Source: Sympetrum striolatum | Taxonomy: Eukaryota; Arthropoda; Insecta; Odonata; Libellulidae | DNA: 64,000 nucleotides | Reading direction: 5' to 3' | NCBI GenBank assembly: GCA_947579665.1 | Contig: OX388348.1 | Span: forward strand, 2,294,001 to 2,358,000 | Part shown: positions 33,257-45,896 of the stretch, in pieces | Numbering within the stretch: position 1 is the first letter of the stretch | Layout of the letters: each line of letters begins with the position of its first letter | Position numbers and translations under genes: made by a program | Notes under the pieces: model-generated | Databases searched by the model: none | The model's input: the letters and a program-made list of their open reading frames with translations, nothing else | Told to the model about the DNA's origin: nothing

Positions 33257-36200
33257 CTGCAAGAAAAACAAAAAATATTAAGTATATTATCACAGGCAAT
33301 GCACTACATTGGAATTTAAGCGTTAACATTCAAACTGATATTTAAATCTCACCATATTACACACCTTCAACAACTTAGATCAACATCCAAAAAAGAAAAA
33401 TTGTGATGACTTTTTCATCAATAAATATTTCTCTAACTAGATATTAAAAAAATAATAACAATTAAAATGGCCAAGATCTTCTTGGAGAAGCATCAATATC
33501 CTATTTAACCGAAACACAAAAAATTCACAAGAGGATAAAAGGCTGGACGACATTTGAAGAAAAATATAATAATATAATTCAGGAGACCACTACCATTCTA
33601 TTAGAATATGTGTTTAAAAAGGGGAACACATTTTGCTTCCATTATAAAACCCTTATGCTGGGTTTCCACATGTAATGATAGCTGGCACCAATCGACTGGC
33701 ATATGGAAAAACGGTTCATTGGAACAACTAGTTTTAACTCATAGAGTCATCATGAGGATCTTTAGTACTGCACCAGTTAAAAATTCTAAAAATGTGTGGA
33801 AACATAGATTGGCGGCAGTTTACTTGCTAAGTACTGGTGCCAGTAATCATTGCATGTGGAAACCCAGATTTACAGTAACAGTGTTATGACATTTCATCTA
33901 TTCCTCTGTTTATTAAAAAGGCCAAATTTGAAATTCCTTCTGCTATTAAGATATTAAGAGACAACAATGGTATTATTTGTAGCAGAGGAATAATTTGTTT
34001 ATTCGCCATGAATCATTTCAGAAGTGCAGTCAAGAGATACTTCAAGGATGAGAGGAGAAAGTACTTGTTTCCCCTCTATTTGCCCAGGAGCAATATGACT
34101 GAATGTGCCAATTGAAAACTAGCCCTTCAGTATTACCCAGGAAGATAGTTAAAAAAAGCCCTATGTCCCTCTACTACCTTAGCACATCATCAGGTCTTTT
34201 TCCATTTGAAACAATGTGGAGAACCCTTTCACATCAAACAGTTACTAGCAATCTGATGATCGCTTGCTGCTTCCAAGGTAGAAAGTACCGTAAATTTACA
34301 GATATAGTTTAAGAAATATCGTTTTTTGAACGATTGAAATTGAGGTTTTATCCAATAACGCCAATGAGGATTGCATTGTTAGCACATCACAAATGGCGGG
34401 ATATAACGTGAGAGGCGATACAACAAAGAGCGGCAGGAATCTAAATGAACGCGTCTGAGCTTTCCTGGCGAAATAAACCATACGACGAGAAATAATTTGG
34501 AGAGCGCAACTGAAGACGTAAAGGGGACGAAGCTGGGATTTATTTCATCACTTTCCGAGGCTGGCTTCGCGCCATTCCCCTGCCACGTGTACATCCCTCT
34601 TTGGGCACCGCCTACGTCAAGGTGAGAAAGATATGGTTCTGAACGCGGGTGCCGCCTGAAAAAATAAAACCTATCCCGTGTTATGCACGAGGAGCGGGGC
34701 ACAAACATGACACTCCGTGGGTGGTTTTGCTGGAGGTGAGAGAAAAGGTCTGAAGGGGGTCGAGATAGGGGAGCCTGAGGATATTATTCCCGGGACCTGA
34801 AGCGTATCTTACTCGCGGAAAGATTCTGTGAAATATTTATGAATATCAACGGATAACTGCGTGTTCGGAAAGGTTGATGGCTGCCAATGGTGCATACTTC
34901 TGTTCAATGGAGCTTCCCGAATATTCGCAGCATCTATGGGAAATCCGATGAAGCTAATGAGATGCACTTACGATTTTACCTGTTCCCTAGTTCTGATCAT
35001 AGAGTTCCACGTTATCGGAGTAAACGATAATTACGCTTTGGCTGTCCCATCACAGTTCAACCAAAGCATGGCTATGCTTTCAAATTTTACGTATAAACGG
35101 TGCTGTTTTACGCTAGGTCACAAACTAATTAAATTCTCAGCAAAAATAGAAGAATTTCATAAAATTTGAGATTTACCACTGCGTTAAAATCATTCCACTC
35201 TTGTTCACGAACTGCCGTAAAGTCATTATAAATACCTGTCTTGTTCGTGCACTACATTGTGTTTAAAAATCGTCTTCAGTGATGAAATAGCCTCAGCCTT
35301 CCTCTCCCGTAAGATGCTAAGATACTTAGATTAATATTCTGGATATAAAAGTGATGTAAAAATAAATTTCCACAATAACTAATTCGAAAAACATTTCAGC
35401 AACCAAGAAAGGATGAAACATAAAAATATTCAAAGAGAAAAAGTCCACACGGAATACGCAAATTAGCTAATTTTGTATAAAGTGCATAAAATGTTCCATT
35501 GTTTATTAAATTGTTTCATTAAATAAATTGGAATTTCCGATATTTTTTAAGGCTCCCATCGAGATAAATCGAACTGCTCCGGCAACGTAAAAAATCAAGA
35601 TTAGCTAAGAGGATAAAAAAATAATTACCGCACGGGAGAATATAATATCAAAAAGAATCTAAATGTTATTTAATTTTTAAATAAGCTGTTATCAAATTGA
35701 AATGAATATAAGAACGGAGGGAGTTTCCTTAAACGTCATGTTTAAGAAAACTAGACATTAGTTTCAATACATCCAGTTAAATTTCGATAGAACGCCTTGA
35801 ACTAGAACATGAATTTTCAGGCTCTTATCTCAAGTAAACCGCATTGTCACCTTTGAAAACTCTGTGGGCCACAGTTACTCTGTTATAAAAATTGATATAA
35901 ATAATTCATCATAAGTAATAGTTTAACTGATTCGGAGCGAGTACAATTATTATACTTAAATCCGCTTAAAATTCTTGTATCGCTCAGAGCGTAGAGAATA
36001 ATAAGCACAAGACTCACAGGAAAGATTCCGTTACTTAGCCTGTATGCTTTGGACACCAGGGATTCGAATGGATCACTGAATGTGCCAAATGACGAAGATC
36101 ATTACGATTTGAGATAAAAGCCGAATTCTTTGATTCCCCAATTATTTGGTCGATCAAAAGACGCTTGTATATCTCTTAGGACGAGTGAGACGACGAAGAT

Positions 36201-37100
36201 AAAGACGCGGTCAGTTTTTTTAATGGTCCCCCCCTGCTGTGGCGGCCGGGCGCTCCCGAGCTGGGAAGCCGAGCTAAGGGTCCGGATTAGGACGGCGACC
36301 CTCGAAATTTCTACCTGAAAAAAGTAATGGTATATCCCCCGCATAACTACCATTAACCGTTTATTTTCTTAAAATTTCCCGGCGATTTTTAAAAGTTTAA
36401 AATAATTGTAAACTTTCTCATATTGCCATAAATCCCAGCTGATACATGAGATTCCAATGCATCGCATAAATGAAATGAAGAACAAGCAAAGTTGTAATTT
36501 TAACAAACCAGCGACCAAGCTATCATGACACTAACTTATCTCAAGTTTTGTTACACAACTTTATGAGATGACCATACTTGATTTAACTACTCAATAGCAA
36601 ATACAGACACATTTAGCGGTACATTACGCCTCTCACAAAAGGTAAATATGCCCAAGACGAACTTCCTGCATCGATGTCGTGAATTCCATTACCAGAGAAG
36701 CAAATATTGTATGAAAGAGTAAGAGTTCATTGAAATTCTCGTCTATGGCGACGCAGGTCGCTTCCTCTTTAAATAAGCGAAAGAACGTTGGCTAAAACAA
36801 CTCAAACAGAATTTCTTAATTATTTTTTTAGGCTGATTAGCAATACCGCCATTGAGTTACACCGAACACGTAAGTAAAATTAGTAAAAATTTCAATCCTG
36901 CAAAGAAATTTCCCACAATCCTCCCCGCTGCGGTTCATAACTGAAGAACGATTGCGTCATTCACCGAATTATATATCTAGCGCTTTCACCTCCTGACACG
37001 TCGGATCGCTTCAGTTTCGTTCTAAACGGTTTTACATGAGCATTACAATCCTCAATCAACGCCATTTCTGCGTTCATCGGAATATTTAATTATATATTTT
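33257..37100. other. Region upstream of the Cbl EF-hand exon; no gene recognised
   Basis: I searched here for the Cbl 4-helix-bundle exons on the minus strand without success. A small inverted-repeat element occupies 33,658-33,867. GC-richer patches at about 34,370-34,760 and 36,180-36,310 have no recognisable coding content. The plus strand has a donor-like AAG/GTGAGA near 34,620, which alone is weak. Confidence 0.45.
33658..33867. repeat. 210-bp MITE with ~33-bp inverted ends
   Basis: The left end CTGGGTTTCCACATGTAATG, then ATAGCTGGCACCA, matches the reverse-read right end CTGGGTTTCCACATGCAATG, then ATTACTGGCACCA, with about three differences. There is no coding capacity. A target duplication was not clear. 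Confidence 0.8.
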
Positions 37101-37104
37101 TTTA

Positions 37105-37222
37105 TATTCTATTATCTATTATATGTAGACGCTTCTCCGGATTCATTCATTTATCTTCTATTATATATAGACGCTTCTCCGGATTTACCTATATCTATTA
37201 TATATAGACGCTTCTCCGTTAC
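37105..37222. repeat. Three tandem copies of a ~30-50-bp terminal module
   Basis: TAGACGCTTCTCCGGAT, preceded by CTATTATATA-type sequence, occurs three times in a row. This is the outer terminus of the TTCGA-hairpin repeat, found singly or doubled at 2,540 and 41,365-41,440, and marks the far end of copy F. Confidence 0.75.
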
Positions 37223-38034
37223 ACGTTATGGCCATAAAGTCGTAAAATACACTGAGGTAGTTTTTCACTATTTATTTTGATGTATTTATCGAAATCATAG
37301 ATAGTTTGTGCTTGGCTACAAGATGTATGGTAAGAATTAGTTTAAGAAAAAAATTGACATTAGACCGTAATATTCCAGGGTTCGATGCCAGAGCACAATA
37401 ACCTTTCTCTCATAATGAATATAAGGGAAAAGTAGGACGTCGTTTGAGGCAGTTGCAGCTAATATTTCTGCTTGAATTTTCACACATAGTTAGAAGTGGT
37501 GATCTTCTGTTGTACTGCATAGGAAGTATCACCAGAAAGACCCGGGTTCGATGCCGGGTGGTAAATATATCTGCCATATAAAACACATCGGGGTAGTTTT
37601 TCATAATTTTTTTCATGCACTTATGGAAATAATAGGAACTTCTTCCTTTGCAAGAAGATGAATATCAAGACACGGTTTAAGAAAAACAATTATATAAGAC
37701 CATGGTTTTCCTGGGTTCGATGCCAGAACACAATACAATTTCTCACTTAAGGAATATAAGGGAAAAGTTGGACGTCGTTAGAGGCAGTTGCAGCCAATAT
37801 TTCTGCTTGAATTTTCGGAGATAGTTAGAGATGGTGATCTTCTGTTGTGCTGCATAAGAAGTATCACCAGAAAAACCCGGTCTCGATGCAAGACGATTAA
37901 ATTGCAGCGAATTTTCAGAATATTTTCAATCCTTTTTTCTTTTCTTTTGGCGGCTTTCCCGATATGATGCCGACATGAAATTAGTGTTGTCGATCTGCTT
38001 GCAGTATGCAAGCAACATTTTACTCGTATATATA
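37223..38034 (-). repeat. TTCGA-hairpin repeat, copy F (four subunits)
   Basis: GTTCGA cores lie at 37,380, 37,546 and 37,715, with a worn TCTCGA near 37,881, so the spacing is 166-169 bp throughout. It ends at the hairpin GCTTGCAGTATGCAAGC and TTTACTCGTATA near 38,033. The two subunits nearest the outer terminus are missing. Confidence 0.8.
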
Positions 38035-39133
38035 CACTCATTCATTCATTCATTAGGGATCAAAAGTCTAACCATGTTCCACAAGTGCCACTGACTTGAA
38101 ATTTTCACGACGTACTGGCCATAACGTGTAACCTCCAGAAAAAATCCGACTTTGAACCTCAGTGTCATGGGTTCGATTCCAGAAGGCCCCAAAGTCCCGA
38201 TTTTCTCCATATGGATACATGGCGGGGATTTTCGAAAATTATTTTGAGGCACTTCCCAGAAACGTAGAGAGTTGAAAATCAACGGATCGCTAGAAGCCGT
38301 TCATATCCAACGAATATCAAAAAGACATCTTCGAAAATTGTCCATGGTTCGATGCTATGGTCGGGGCAAAAATTGGCCGTTTAAAATGCATTGTGGCGAT
38401 TTTTAAGATTTATTTTGCACCCGTTCCCGATGGCATGGAAGCTCGAAATTCGGCATGGGGTTAGATATTATAAATATATTTCATATTTAAATTTTACATG
38501 TTTGCTGATGTTCCTTGGTTCGATCCCAGAGGGCAATTTGCACTCCTCCTTGCATTTCTTACGGAGATAACGGAAACAAATTTTAGGTACTTCCCGGCAT
38601 AATATCGACTTCAAACTTTGAATTAAATAGGATCACGTCCATACAAATCAAACTGTGCATTCACAGCTATCAATGTGTCCCGGGTTCGGCACCAGGCGTC
38701 TCTACAATCAAAAATTGATCCGATTTTCAATAATTATTTTGAACCCTTTCCCAACAATATAGAAATTTGAAATTCGGCATATTGATAGAAACCATAGATA
38801 TATTTCAAGAACATTTTTTAAATCTCCAAGATCGTCCTTGGTTCGAATCCAGAGAGCCATTTTTATTCGTGAAAAGTAGAACGTCGTTTGAGGTAGTTTC
38901 AGCAAATATTTCTTCTTGAATTTTCACACATAGATAGAGATGGTGATCATCTGTTGTGCTGCATAGTAAGTTCACCAGGAAGACCCGGGTTCAATGCCAG
39001 ACGATTAAATTGATGCAAATTTTAAGATTATTTTCAATACTTTTTTTTTCTTTGAGGACCGTCCCGATATAATGCCGATATGAAACTATTGTTGTCGATC
39101 TGCTTGCAGTAGGCAAGCTAAATTATACTCGTA
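38035..39133 (-). repeat. TTCGA-hairpin repeat, copy G (full length)
   Basis: GTTCGA cores at 38,171, 38,347, 38,518, 38,684 (TTCGG variant), 38,841 and 38,989 (TTCAA) give spacings of 176, 171, 166, 157 and 148 bp. This is the mirror image of copies A and I. It ends at GCTTGCAGTAGGCAAGC and ACTCGTA, directly facing the start of copy H. Confidence 0.85.
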
Positions 39134-39143
39134 CCTATTATAT

Positions 39144-40258
39144 ATACGAGTAAAATGTTGCTTGCATACTGCAAGCAGATCGACAACACTAATTTCATAT
39201 CGGCATCATATCGGGACGGACATCAAAAGAAAAAAAAAATTAAAAATATTCGTAGAATTCGCTGCAATTTAATCGCCTGGCAGCGAACCCCGGCCTTCCT
39301 GGTGTACTTACTATGCAGCAAAATAGAAGATTACCATATCAAACTATGTGTGAAAATTCAAGAAAATCTATTAGGTGCAACTACCTCAAACGACGTCCTA
39401 CTATTCACATACACTCCTTATTTGAGGAATTATAATGTGCTCTGGCATCGAACCCAGGAACAGCATGGTCTTATCTATTTTTTTTCTTAAACAAAGTGTT
39501 AATATACATCTTCCATCTAAGCAAGAGCTCCCTTACATATCGATAAATGCATAAAAAAATTATGAAAAGATACCCCATAGTATTATATATGGGGGATATT
39601 TTTACCGCCCGGCATCGAACCCGGGTCTTTCAGGCAATACATTCTATGCAGCACAACAGAAAAACACCATCTCTAACCGCGTATGCAAATTCAAGCAGAA
39701 ATATTGGTTACAACTGCCTCAAATGACGTCCTACTTTTCCTTTATATTCCTTATGAGAGAAAAGTTATTGTGCTCTGGCTTCGAACCCAGGAACAGTACG
39801 GTCTTATGAAAATTTTTTTCTAAAACGTATTCGTACCATACATCTTCCAGCCAAGCACGAACATCCTATCATTTCGATAAGTGCATCTAAAAAAATAATG
39901 AAAAACGGCTCCCATGTATTTTAAAGGGCAGATCTTTGCATCGTCCTAGCATCGAACCCAGGATAACTTTTGTAAAAGTCATTGATGTTTTCGAAAGTCC
40001 AGGACCATAAATATAGGCACCTTGAGTTTTACTTCTCTACCTATCCGGAAAGTATTTTTTTTTAATTCCCGAAAATCACGGCAATGCATTCAAACGGGAA
40101 AAATCGGGACTTTGAGGCCCTCTGGAATCGAACCTATGACACTGAGGATCAAAGTCTCTTTTTTCCTGGGGGTTTCACGTTATGGCCAATATGTCATAAA
40201 AATTTCAGATCAATGACGCTTGTAGTTTAGGCTGTGAATTTGTATCCTATCTATCTAT
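39144..40258 (+). repeat. TTCGA-hairpin repeat, copy H (second subfamily)
   Basis: Cores at 39,283 (GCGAAC), 39,448, 39,615, 39,781, 39,952 and 40,128 give spacings of 165, 167, 166, 171 and 176 bp. The last two spacings equal those of copies A, G and I, but the first three differ, so this is a distinct subfamily. It shares that pattern with copy F. The hairpin GCTTGCATACTGCAAGC lies at the start. Confidence 0.85.
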
Positions 40259-40264
40259 CTATCT

Positions 40265-41406
40265 ATATAGGTATACGAGTAAAAAGTAGCTTGCATACTG
40301 CAAGCAGATCGGCAATACTAATTTCATATCGGCATCATATCGGGACGGTTCTCAAAAGAACAAAAAAATGATTCAAAATATTCTTAAAATTCGCTGCAAT
40401 TTTATCGTCTGGCATCGAACCCGGATCTTACTGGTATATTACTATGCAGCACAATAGAAGATCACCGTCTCTAACTATGTGTGAAAATTCAAGCAGAAAT
40501 ATTGGCTACAACTGACTCAAAAGACGTTCTAATTTTCACGAATGTAAATGGCTCTCTGGATTCGAACCAAGGACGATCTTGGAAATCTAAAATATGTTTC
40601 TGAAAGTTATTTATGATCTCTATCTATATGCCGAATTTCAAGTTTCTATAATATAGAGAAAGGTTTCAAAATAATTCCTAAAAATCGGATCAACTTCTGA
40701 TTGCAGAGACACCTGGTGTCGAACCCAGGACACATTGATAGCTGTGAATGCACTGTTTGATATGTATGGACTTGATCTTTCTATATGCAAAGTTTGAAAT
40801 CGATATCGTGCCGGAAAGTACCTAAAATTTGTTTCCGTTATCTCCGTAAGAAATGCATTGAGGAATTCAAATGTCCCTCTGGGATCGAACCAAGGACCAT
40901 CAGCGAATATGTAAAATTCGATTAAGATATGTTTTTATGGTGTCTAACCTCATACCGAATTTCAAGTTTCTATGCCATCGGAAAAGGATCCAAAAAAAAT
41001 CTTAAAAATCGCCACAGTGCATTTTAAACGGCAGATTTTTGCCCCGACCTAGCATCGAACCAAGGATAATATTCGTAGATGTCTTTATGGTTTCCTTTAG
41101 ATATGCGCAGCATCTAGCGATCCCTCGAGTTTCAACTCTCTCCTTTTCCGGGAAGTGCCTCAAAAAAATTTTCGAAAATCCCCGCCATGTAATCTTATGG
41201 GGAAAATCGCGACTTTGGGGCCTTCTGGAATCGAACCCATGACACCGAGATTCAAAGTCGGCTTTTTCCTGGAGGTTACACGTCATGGCCATAACGTGGT
41301 AAAAATTTCAAAGCGGTGGCACTTGTGGAATATGGTTAGAATTTTGATCCCCTATATATATATAGGTATATCCGGAGAAACGTCTATATATAATAGATAT
41401 GAATGA
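40265..41406 (+). repeat. TTCGA-hairpin repeat, copy I (full length)
   Basis: The start hairpin is at 40,289-40,305. TCGAAC cores at 40,415, 40,562, 40,719, 40,885, 41,055 and 41,231 give spacings of 147, 157, 166, 170 and 176 bp. Best stems include CCTGG/CCAGG at 40,712. It ends with two outer-terminus modules (CCGGAGAAACGTCTATATA and CCGGAGAAGCATCTATATA) separated by ATGAATGAAT. Confidence 0.85.
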
Positions 41407-41429
41407 ATCCGGAGAAGCATCTATATATA

Positions 41430-42012
41430 ATAGATACACTCATTCATTCATTCATTCATTAGGGATCAAAAGTCTAACCATGTTCCACAAATGCTACAGA
41501 CTTGAAATTTTTACGACGTATTGGCCATGACGTGAAACCTCTAGAAAAAATCTGATGTGGCCAGCACATGACTTTCTCCATATATAAGATGTAAATATTT
41601 ATCTACGACAGTATTTTCGAACTCTATATTCCATCTAAACTTTGAAGATGAGTGATTAATTTATATCATATTATATATTACGTCACAAACATTATAAATA
41701 ATGTTTTTCGGGACATGCTCGATGAAAAACGATGAAATGGCTATTCGCCCACAGCGCCCAGAGCGCTCACGAAGTACATAATCGGCAACTTGAGTTTAAA
41801 CACATAGTTAGAGATGGTGATCTTCTATTGTGCTGCATAGTAAGTTCACAAGGAAGACCCAGGTTCGATGCCAGACGATTAAATATAAGCGAATTTTAAG
41901 AATATCTTCAATCCTTCTTTTTTTTTCTTTTCAGGACCTTCCCTGTATAATGCCGATATTAAATTAGTGTTGTCAATCTGCTTGCAGTTTGCAAGCTACA
42001 TTTTACTCGTAT
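41430..42012 (-). repeat. TTCGA-hairpin repeat, copy J (both ends, middle replaced)
   Basis: The outer end (CATTCATTAGGGATCAAAAG and on to CACGTGAAACC-like sequence) occupies 41,440-41,560. The inner end, with CCAGGTTCGATGCCAG near 41,860 and the GCTTGCAGTTTGCAAGC hairpin, occupies 41,795-42,012. About 235 bp of unrelated sequence lies between, so this is a deletion derivative. Confidence 0.7.
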
Positions 42013-45000
42013 ACTTAATATATCGGAAAATTTTAAACTGTAAAAAACATCAAATTCGGCAATTACGAAAAAATATTTCGCCAAAAACTTCACGAAAGCT
42101 TTTTTACCTAGAAAAAGTAGAGCAGATGTTTGAAATCTCGATGCGCCCGGTTCGATCGGCCGACTGACATTTCTCTGTCTGTTAAAATGTCAACAATTTC
42201 ACTCTCGACGAAACGAGTGAACGAACGGAAGGCGGGATGTGAAAAAAATGAGAGTCGCGGAGCACACGAGAGGATTTTTAAGCGGTTACGAGCGAGGACG
42301 TCGAGATCCCGGAAATGACGTAGTAGACTCCCACGGAGGCTCTCCCCTCGCCACATCCCGGGGGTTTATCGAGATCGGGGGGCGAGCCCGCCGATGCTTC
42401 AAAGTGAACCGGAAGTTGAAGAACGCCACCCCCAAAGGCCTTCGCGTCATCACAGTTACTCACCACACTTCAGACCCCTTGTCGACATTTCGTCACACCG
42501 CAAGACTACTATTTGAAGATTAAACGACATGGAGGAATGCGCTCGAACGGGCTGTCAATGACAATTCTCTCGGCAGCTGGAAAATGACCGTCTATGTGAT
42601 GCGTTTCCCGCCGGAAATTGATATTACCATTAGACATTTTATTGGAGGAACTGATTGGTTTTCGCAATTATCACGCCGTAGGGTGAAATCAGAAAGAATT
42701 CCATATTCTACCGAAAATATGTTTCGAACAGAATATCACGACAAAATTCCCGCACAATATGATAACAAATTATTTAGAACTATACAACGATAAAACTGCG
42801 ACCCTCATTCCTAAATAATAGTTAAATAATCTTCATCAATTAAAGGCATGTTATTTCCGGAGATTGATCGCATTTCTATCAGAGAAGGCTTGATTTATTG
42901 CGAAGAATCTTTAACATTGAGCTCAATAACAATTATGCTTAGCATTTATCTTAAATTTATGCTATTCTTGGAGGACACCGACTTATCCTAGCACGAGCAT
43001 CTAATCACCATCGATAAGCAGCAACTGACTTTAAAACTAAATGAGGAATTGTGACGACCGAACTTCAATTGTGATTCTGGAAGTTTTTCAGGATCCTCTC
43101 TCAAATTCAACCTTTTCTCAGATTCTTAGGACTAAAATTATCCTTCCGAACCGCTTCTAATTTATTTTAATAAATAGAATATGGAAGTGGGAATAATTTA
43201 ACGAGGAATAATTTTTACGGGAAACTATAATTAATTTCCTCGTGGTTTAATTAATACTCTCGACAGGAAGAAGGAAGAATATGACAGCTTCCATTAAAAA
43301 AAAAACATTTTCCGTTTCAATACAATTGGCGTGATATCTAAACACATTAATGTTACACAGCTTATTGCAAAAAATACGTGATTGGTCATAAAAGTAAAAT
43401 TAAAGTAGAGATTAGCAATTGCGATTGAAGAGATTAAAGAAATGAGTGCCAACAAAACAAGACTTTTATTTAACATATTCAAACGGCAAAGTAAATGCGC
43501 AGAGTGGAAATGGAATCTTGAAAGATGTTCACAGAATACAGTACACACCACGGCGAAATACATATATTATCGCATAAAAAGCCTTCGATGAGAGAAACAT
43601 AACAGCACACAAAATTGATGATTTTCTTAGAATGAAGTAGCTGAAAAAATGGGAAATATTATCTTTTTGGAGCTGAAGAGAAAGTATGGGTGGACAGGAT
43701 ATCCCACATGTTCGGCGAAAAGAAAATAGTAATTGAAGAGGCGAAGGATCGATAAGACTAGCTATTAAGTCTCCTAGGGAAGAGGAACGATATACTTGTA
43801 GGTTTGAAGAAGTTAGAAAACAGAAGAATAGATAAAGGAAGGGTATGTACGAGGACAGTGAAAAACAACTACGAGACGAGCTTAAAAAGGGCAAATAATG
43901 TTATTAGAGAACAGGAAAATACACCTTGAAGAAGATAACTCAAGAAACGCAACGCAAAATAGGATTATAAACACTGAAAAGTTATTAATTATTATAATTG
44001 ACAGTGAAAAATGTGCTATACTTTATAAGATATCATTTATAATTTATCTATTTAACATATTTATATTTAATTATATCAGGCTTATCAATTATAATAGCTT
44101 CCTTGAAAATTCAACATAAATGGTTCAAAGCAAGAAGCTTTGGGTTAATGGGAATGATACTTTTTGGCGAAAATAGAGAATAATGCTGAATAATGAACTT
44201 CCATTTAAGAAAGGACCCTTTATTTTCCACACTATGTACCACTACATGATCAGAAGTTATTAATTGATACCTGAAGTAATTTAGAAATAATTAACAACTG
44301 TCTATCTAAGTCTTTATAAGTAATAGGTAATAATAGTCATAGCAAACGTTATCTTGGTCGAAATGAAAATGTTTGGATGGTATTACATCCATCTCCAAGC
44401 AACCAGGATATTCTTTCCTATATAATTTAATACTTTTTGTATGAAATAAGAGAAGGAAGGAAGGAAGCAATGATCTATTGTACTTTTTGCAAGTTATGAG
44501 AAATTGAGAGTAACCGTGCATTACGTCATTAAATTAGCAAACTGATGAAATTATCCCAAATACACCCATTCACTTGTCCTACATAGCCACTGGCACATCC
44601 TTGGATGAATAAATAACCAATATCCTATCAAAAAACATATAGCGGAAGCCTCTACCTTAGGGAAATAGGAAAGTATTGTGCTTTAGCTGAGCTTCACAGC
44701 GGGAATGGGGTAAAGGACATGAGCCCAAAAGAGCGGAAAAGGAGTGGAAAGGGAGGCGGCTACAGATCTCGACTGCGCCAGGAATCGATGAAAGGGAAGG
44801 AAGATGAAAGAGAGGGGGAGATAGGAGAATGGAAGAGAAATGAGGCAAAGGTAGAATATAGGAGTGAGGGAACGAATATGAGGGAATGAAGTGAAGCAGA
44901 GAGGGAAGATAAGCACCTGGTTTTGTAAGTATATGACTATAGATATGTAAGAGAACGGAAGTAATGAAATATTAAGAAGACTGAGAAACTTTGAGAAGCA

Positions 45001-45888
45001 GGAAAAGAAAAAAATATATGAATAAATAGAAGAATAAAAATGGGCGAATGGAATAAAGAATAAATCACGAACAATAAGTGGGAAAACGAGTTAAGATCAA
45101 GAATGATGTGAGCATCAAATGAAACAGAATCAAAGTGAAGGTTAAAAAGGTCATGAGAGAAAAAAGGATTGCTGGTGCATAGGCATGTTGAATCAAATTC
45201 GATGGATAAAAGTGAAGAAGCCTTAAACCCACCGGATAAGAGCGGTATATCATTATGGAAATATTAACGGAAAATAAAAATGCATAAAGTAGATAAATTC
45301 TTAAAGCTGAGCGTATATGGGAACATGTGTATGTTAAATACAGAAGATCATGATATCTTAAGGGCGCCTTTGTAAAAGATTCTACTTCCGTATGTATATT
45401 TTCCATTTAAAGCTGACCTTTGATGCATCCATAAATTAGTCCAACGAAACGATGTGATAGAGTTTATAATTTAACTATGAGAAATTAATTTACTATAATA
45501 AATCATATTTGTCGATCAATGAACTAATTTTAAGAAGTTTTAGATTCCCCGTCACTTACAATGGTATACATTTTCCATTTCAGAATATGAAATCTACTTT
45601 CAGCACGAAATAGCAAAGTATTTTTTTTCCATTTTATTTCCTTTAAGTGTGATTTTGGTTTCAGTTATAATTATCCCTAGAAATGTATAGACTTACGGCA
45701 ATCGAAGAAATATGAGATGACTCAGATACTCTATTTAATTTTATAAAAATAATACAGCACCGAAAATAGAAATCGATTATGATAGAATCTTCAATTGAAG
45801 ACAAGTTCTATTAAAAAGAAACAGCTTTGGTTCCATATAAGTATATACTTCATAAATGGATATGCTCTTAATTTATAAACAATCGAAA
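42013..45888. other. No gene recognised; GC-rich patch and purine-rich tract
   Basis: A GC- and CpG-richer block spans about 42,150-42,545 (see the separate entry). From about 44,700 to 45,180 the plus strand is strongly purine-rich, made of GGAAGG, GAGAGGGGGAG and AAAGG words. The rest is AT-rich without a supported feature. Confidence 0.45.
42150..42545 (-). promoter_or_regulatory. GC-rich block with possible first-exon features
   Basis: The base composition changes sharply and CpG is frequent. On the minus strand an ATG at about 42,488 in a fair context (ACGAAATGTCG) is followed after about 25 bases by AGTGTG/GTGAGTAAC, a good splice donor. It would encode MSTRGLKC before the intron. This could be a 5' exon of Cbl or another gene, but no later exon links it and the bundle exons of Cbl are missing between here and 33.3 kb. 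Treat it as a candidate only. Confidence 0.2.
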
Positions 45889-45896
45889 TCTATATA

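Noticed and set aside
34379..34708. 109-codon minus-strand frame in a GC-richer patch upstream of Cbl exons
   Set aside because: No Cbl 4-helix-bundle motifs or other domain; probably chance.
37105..42012. CRISPR-like array (regular repeats)
   Set aside because: The repeats are long, diverged, in both orientations, lie in eukaryotic DNA and have no uniform spacers or cas genes.
43529..43894. 121-codon minus-strand Ser/Phe/Leu-rich frame
   Set aside because: It lies opposite purine-rich sequence and shows no domain.
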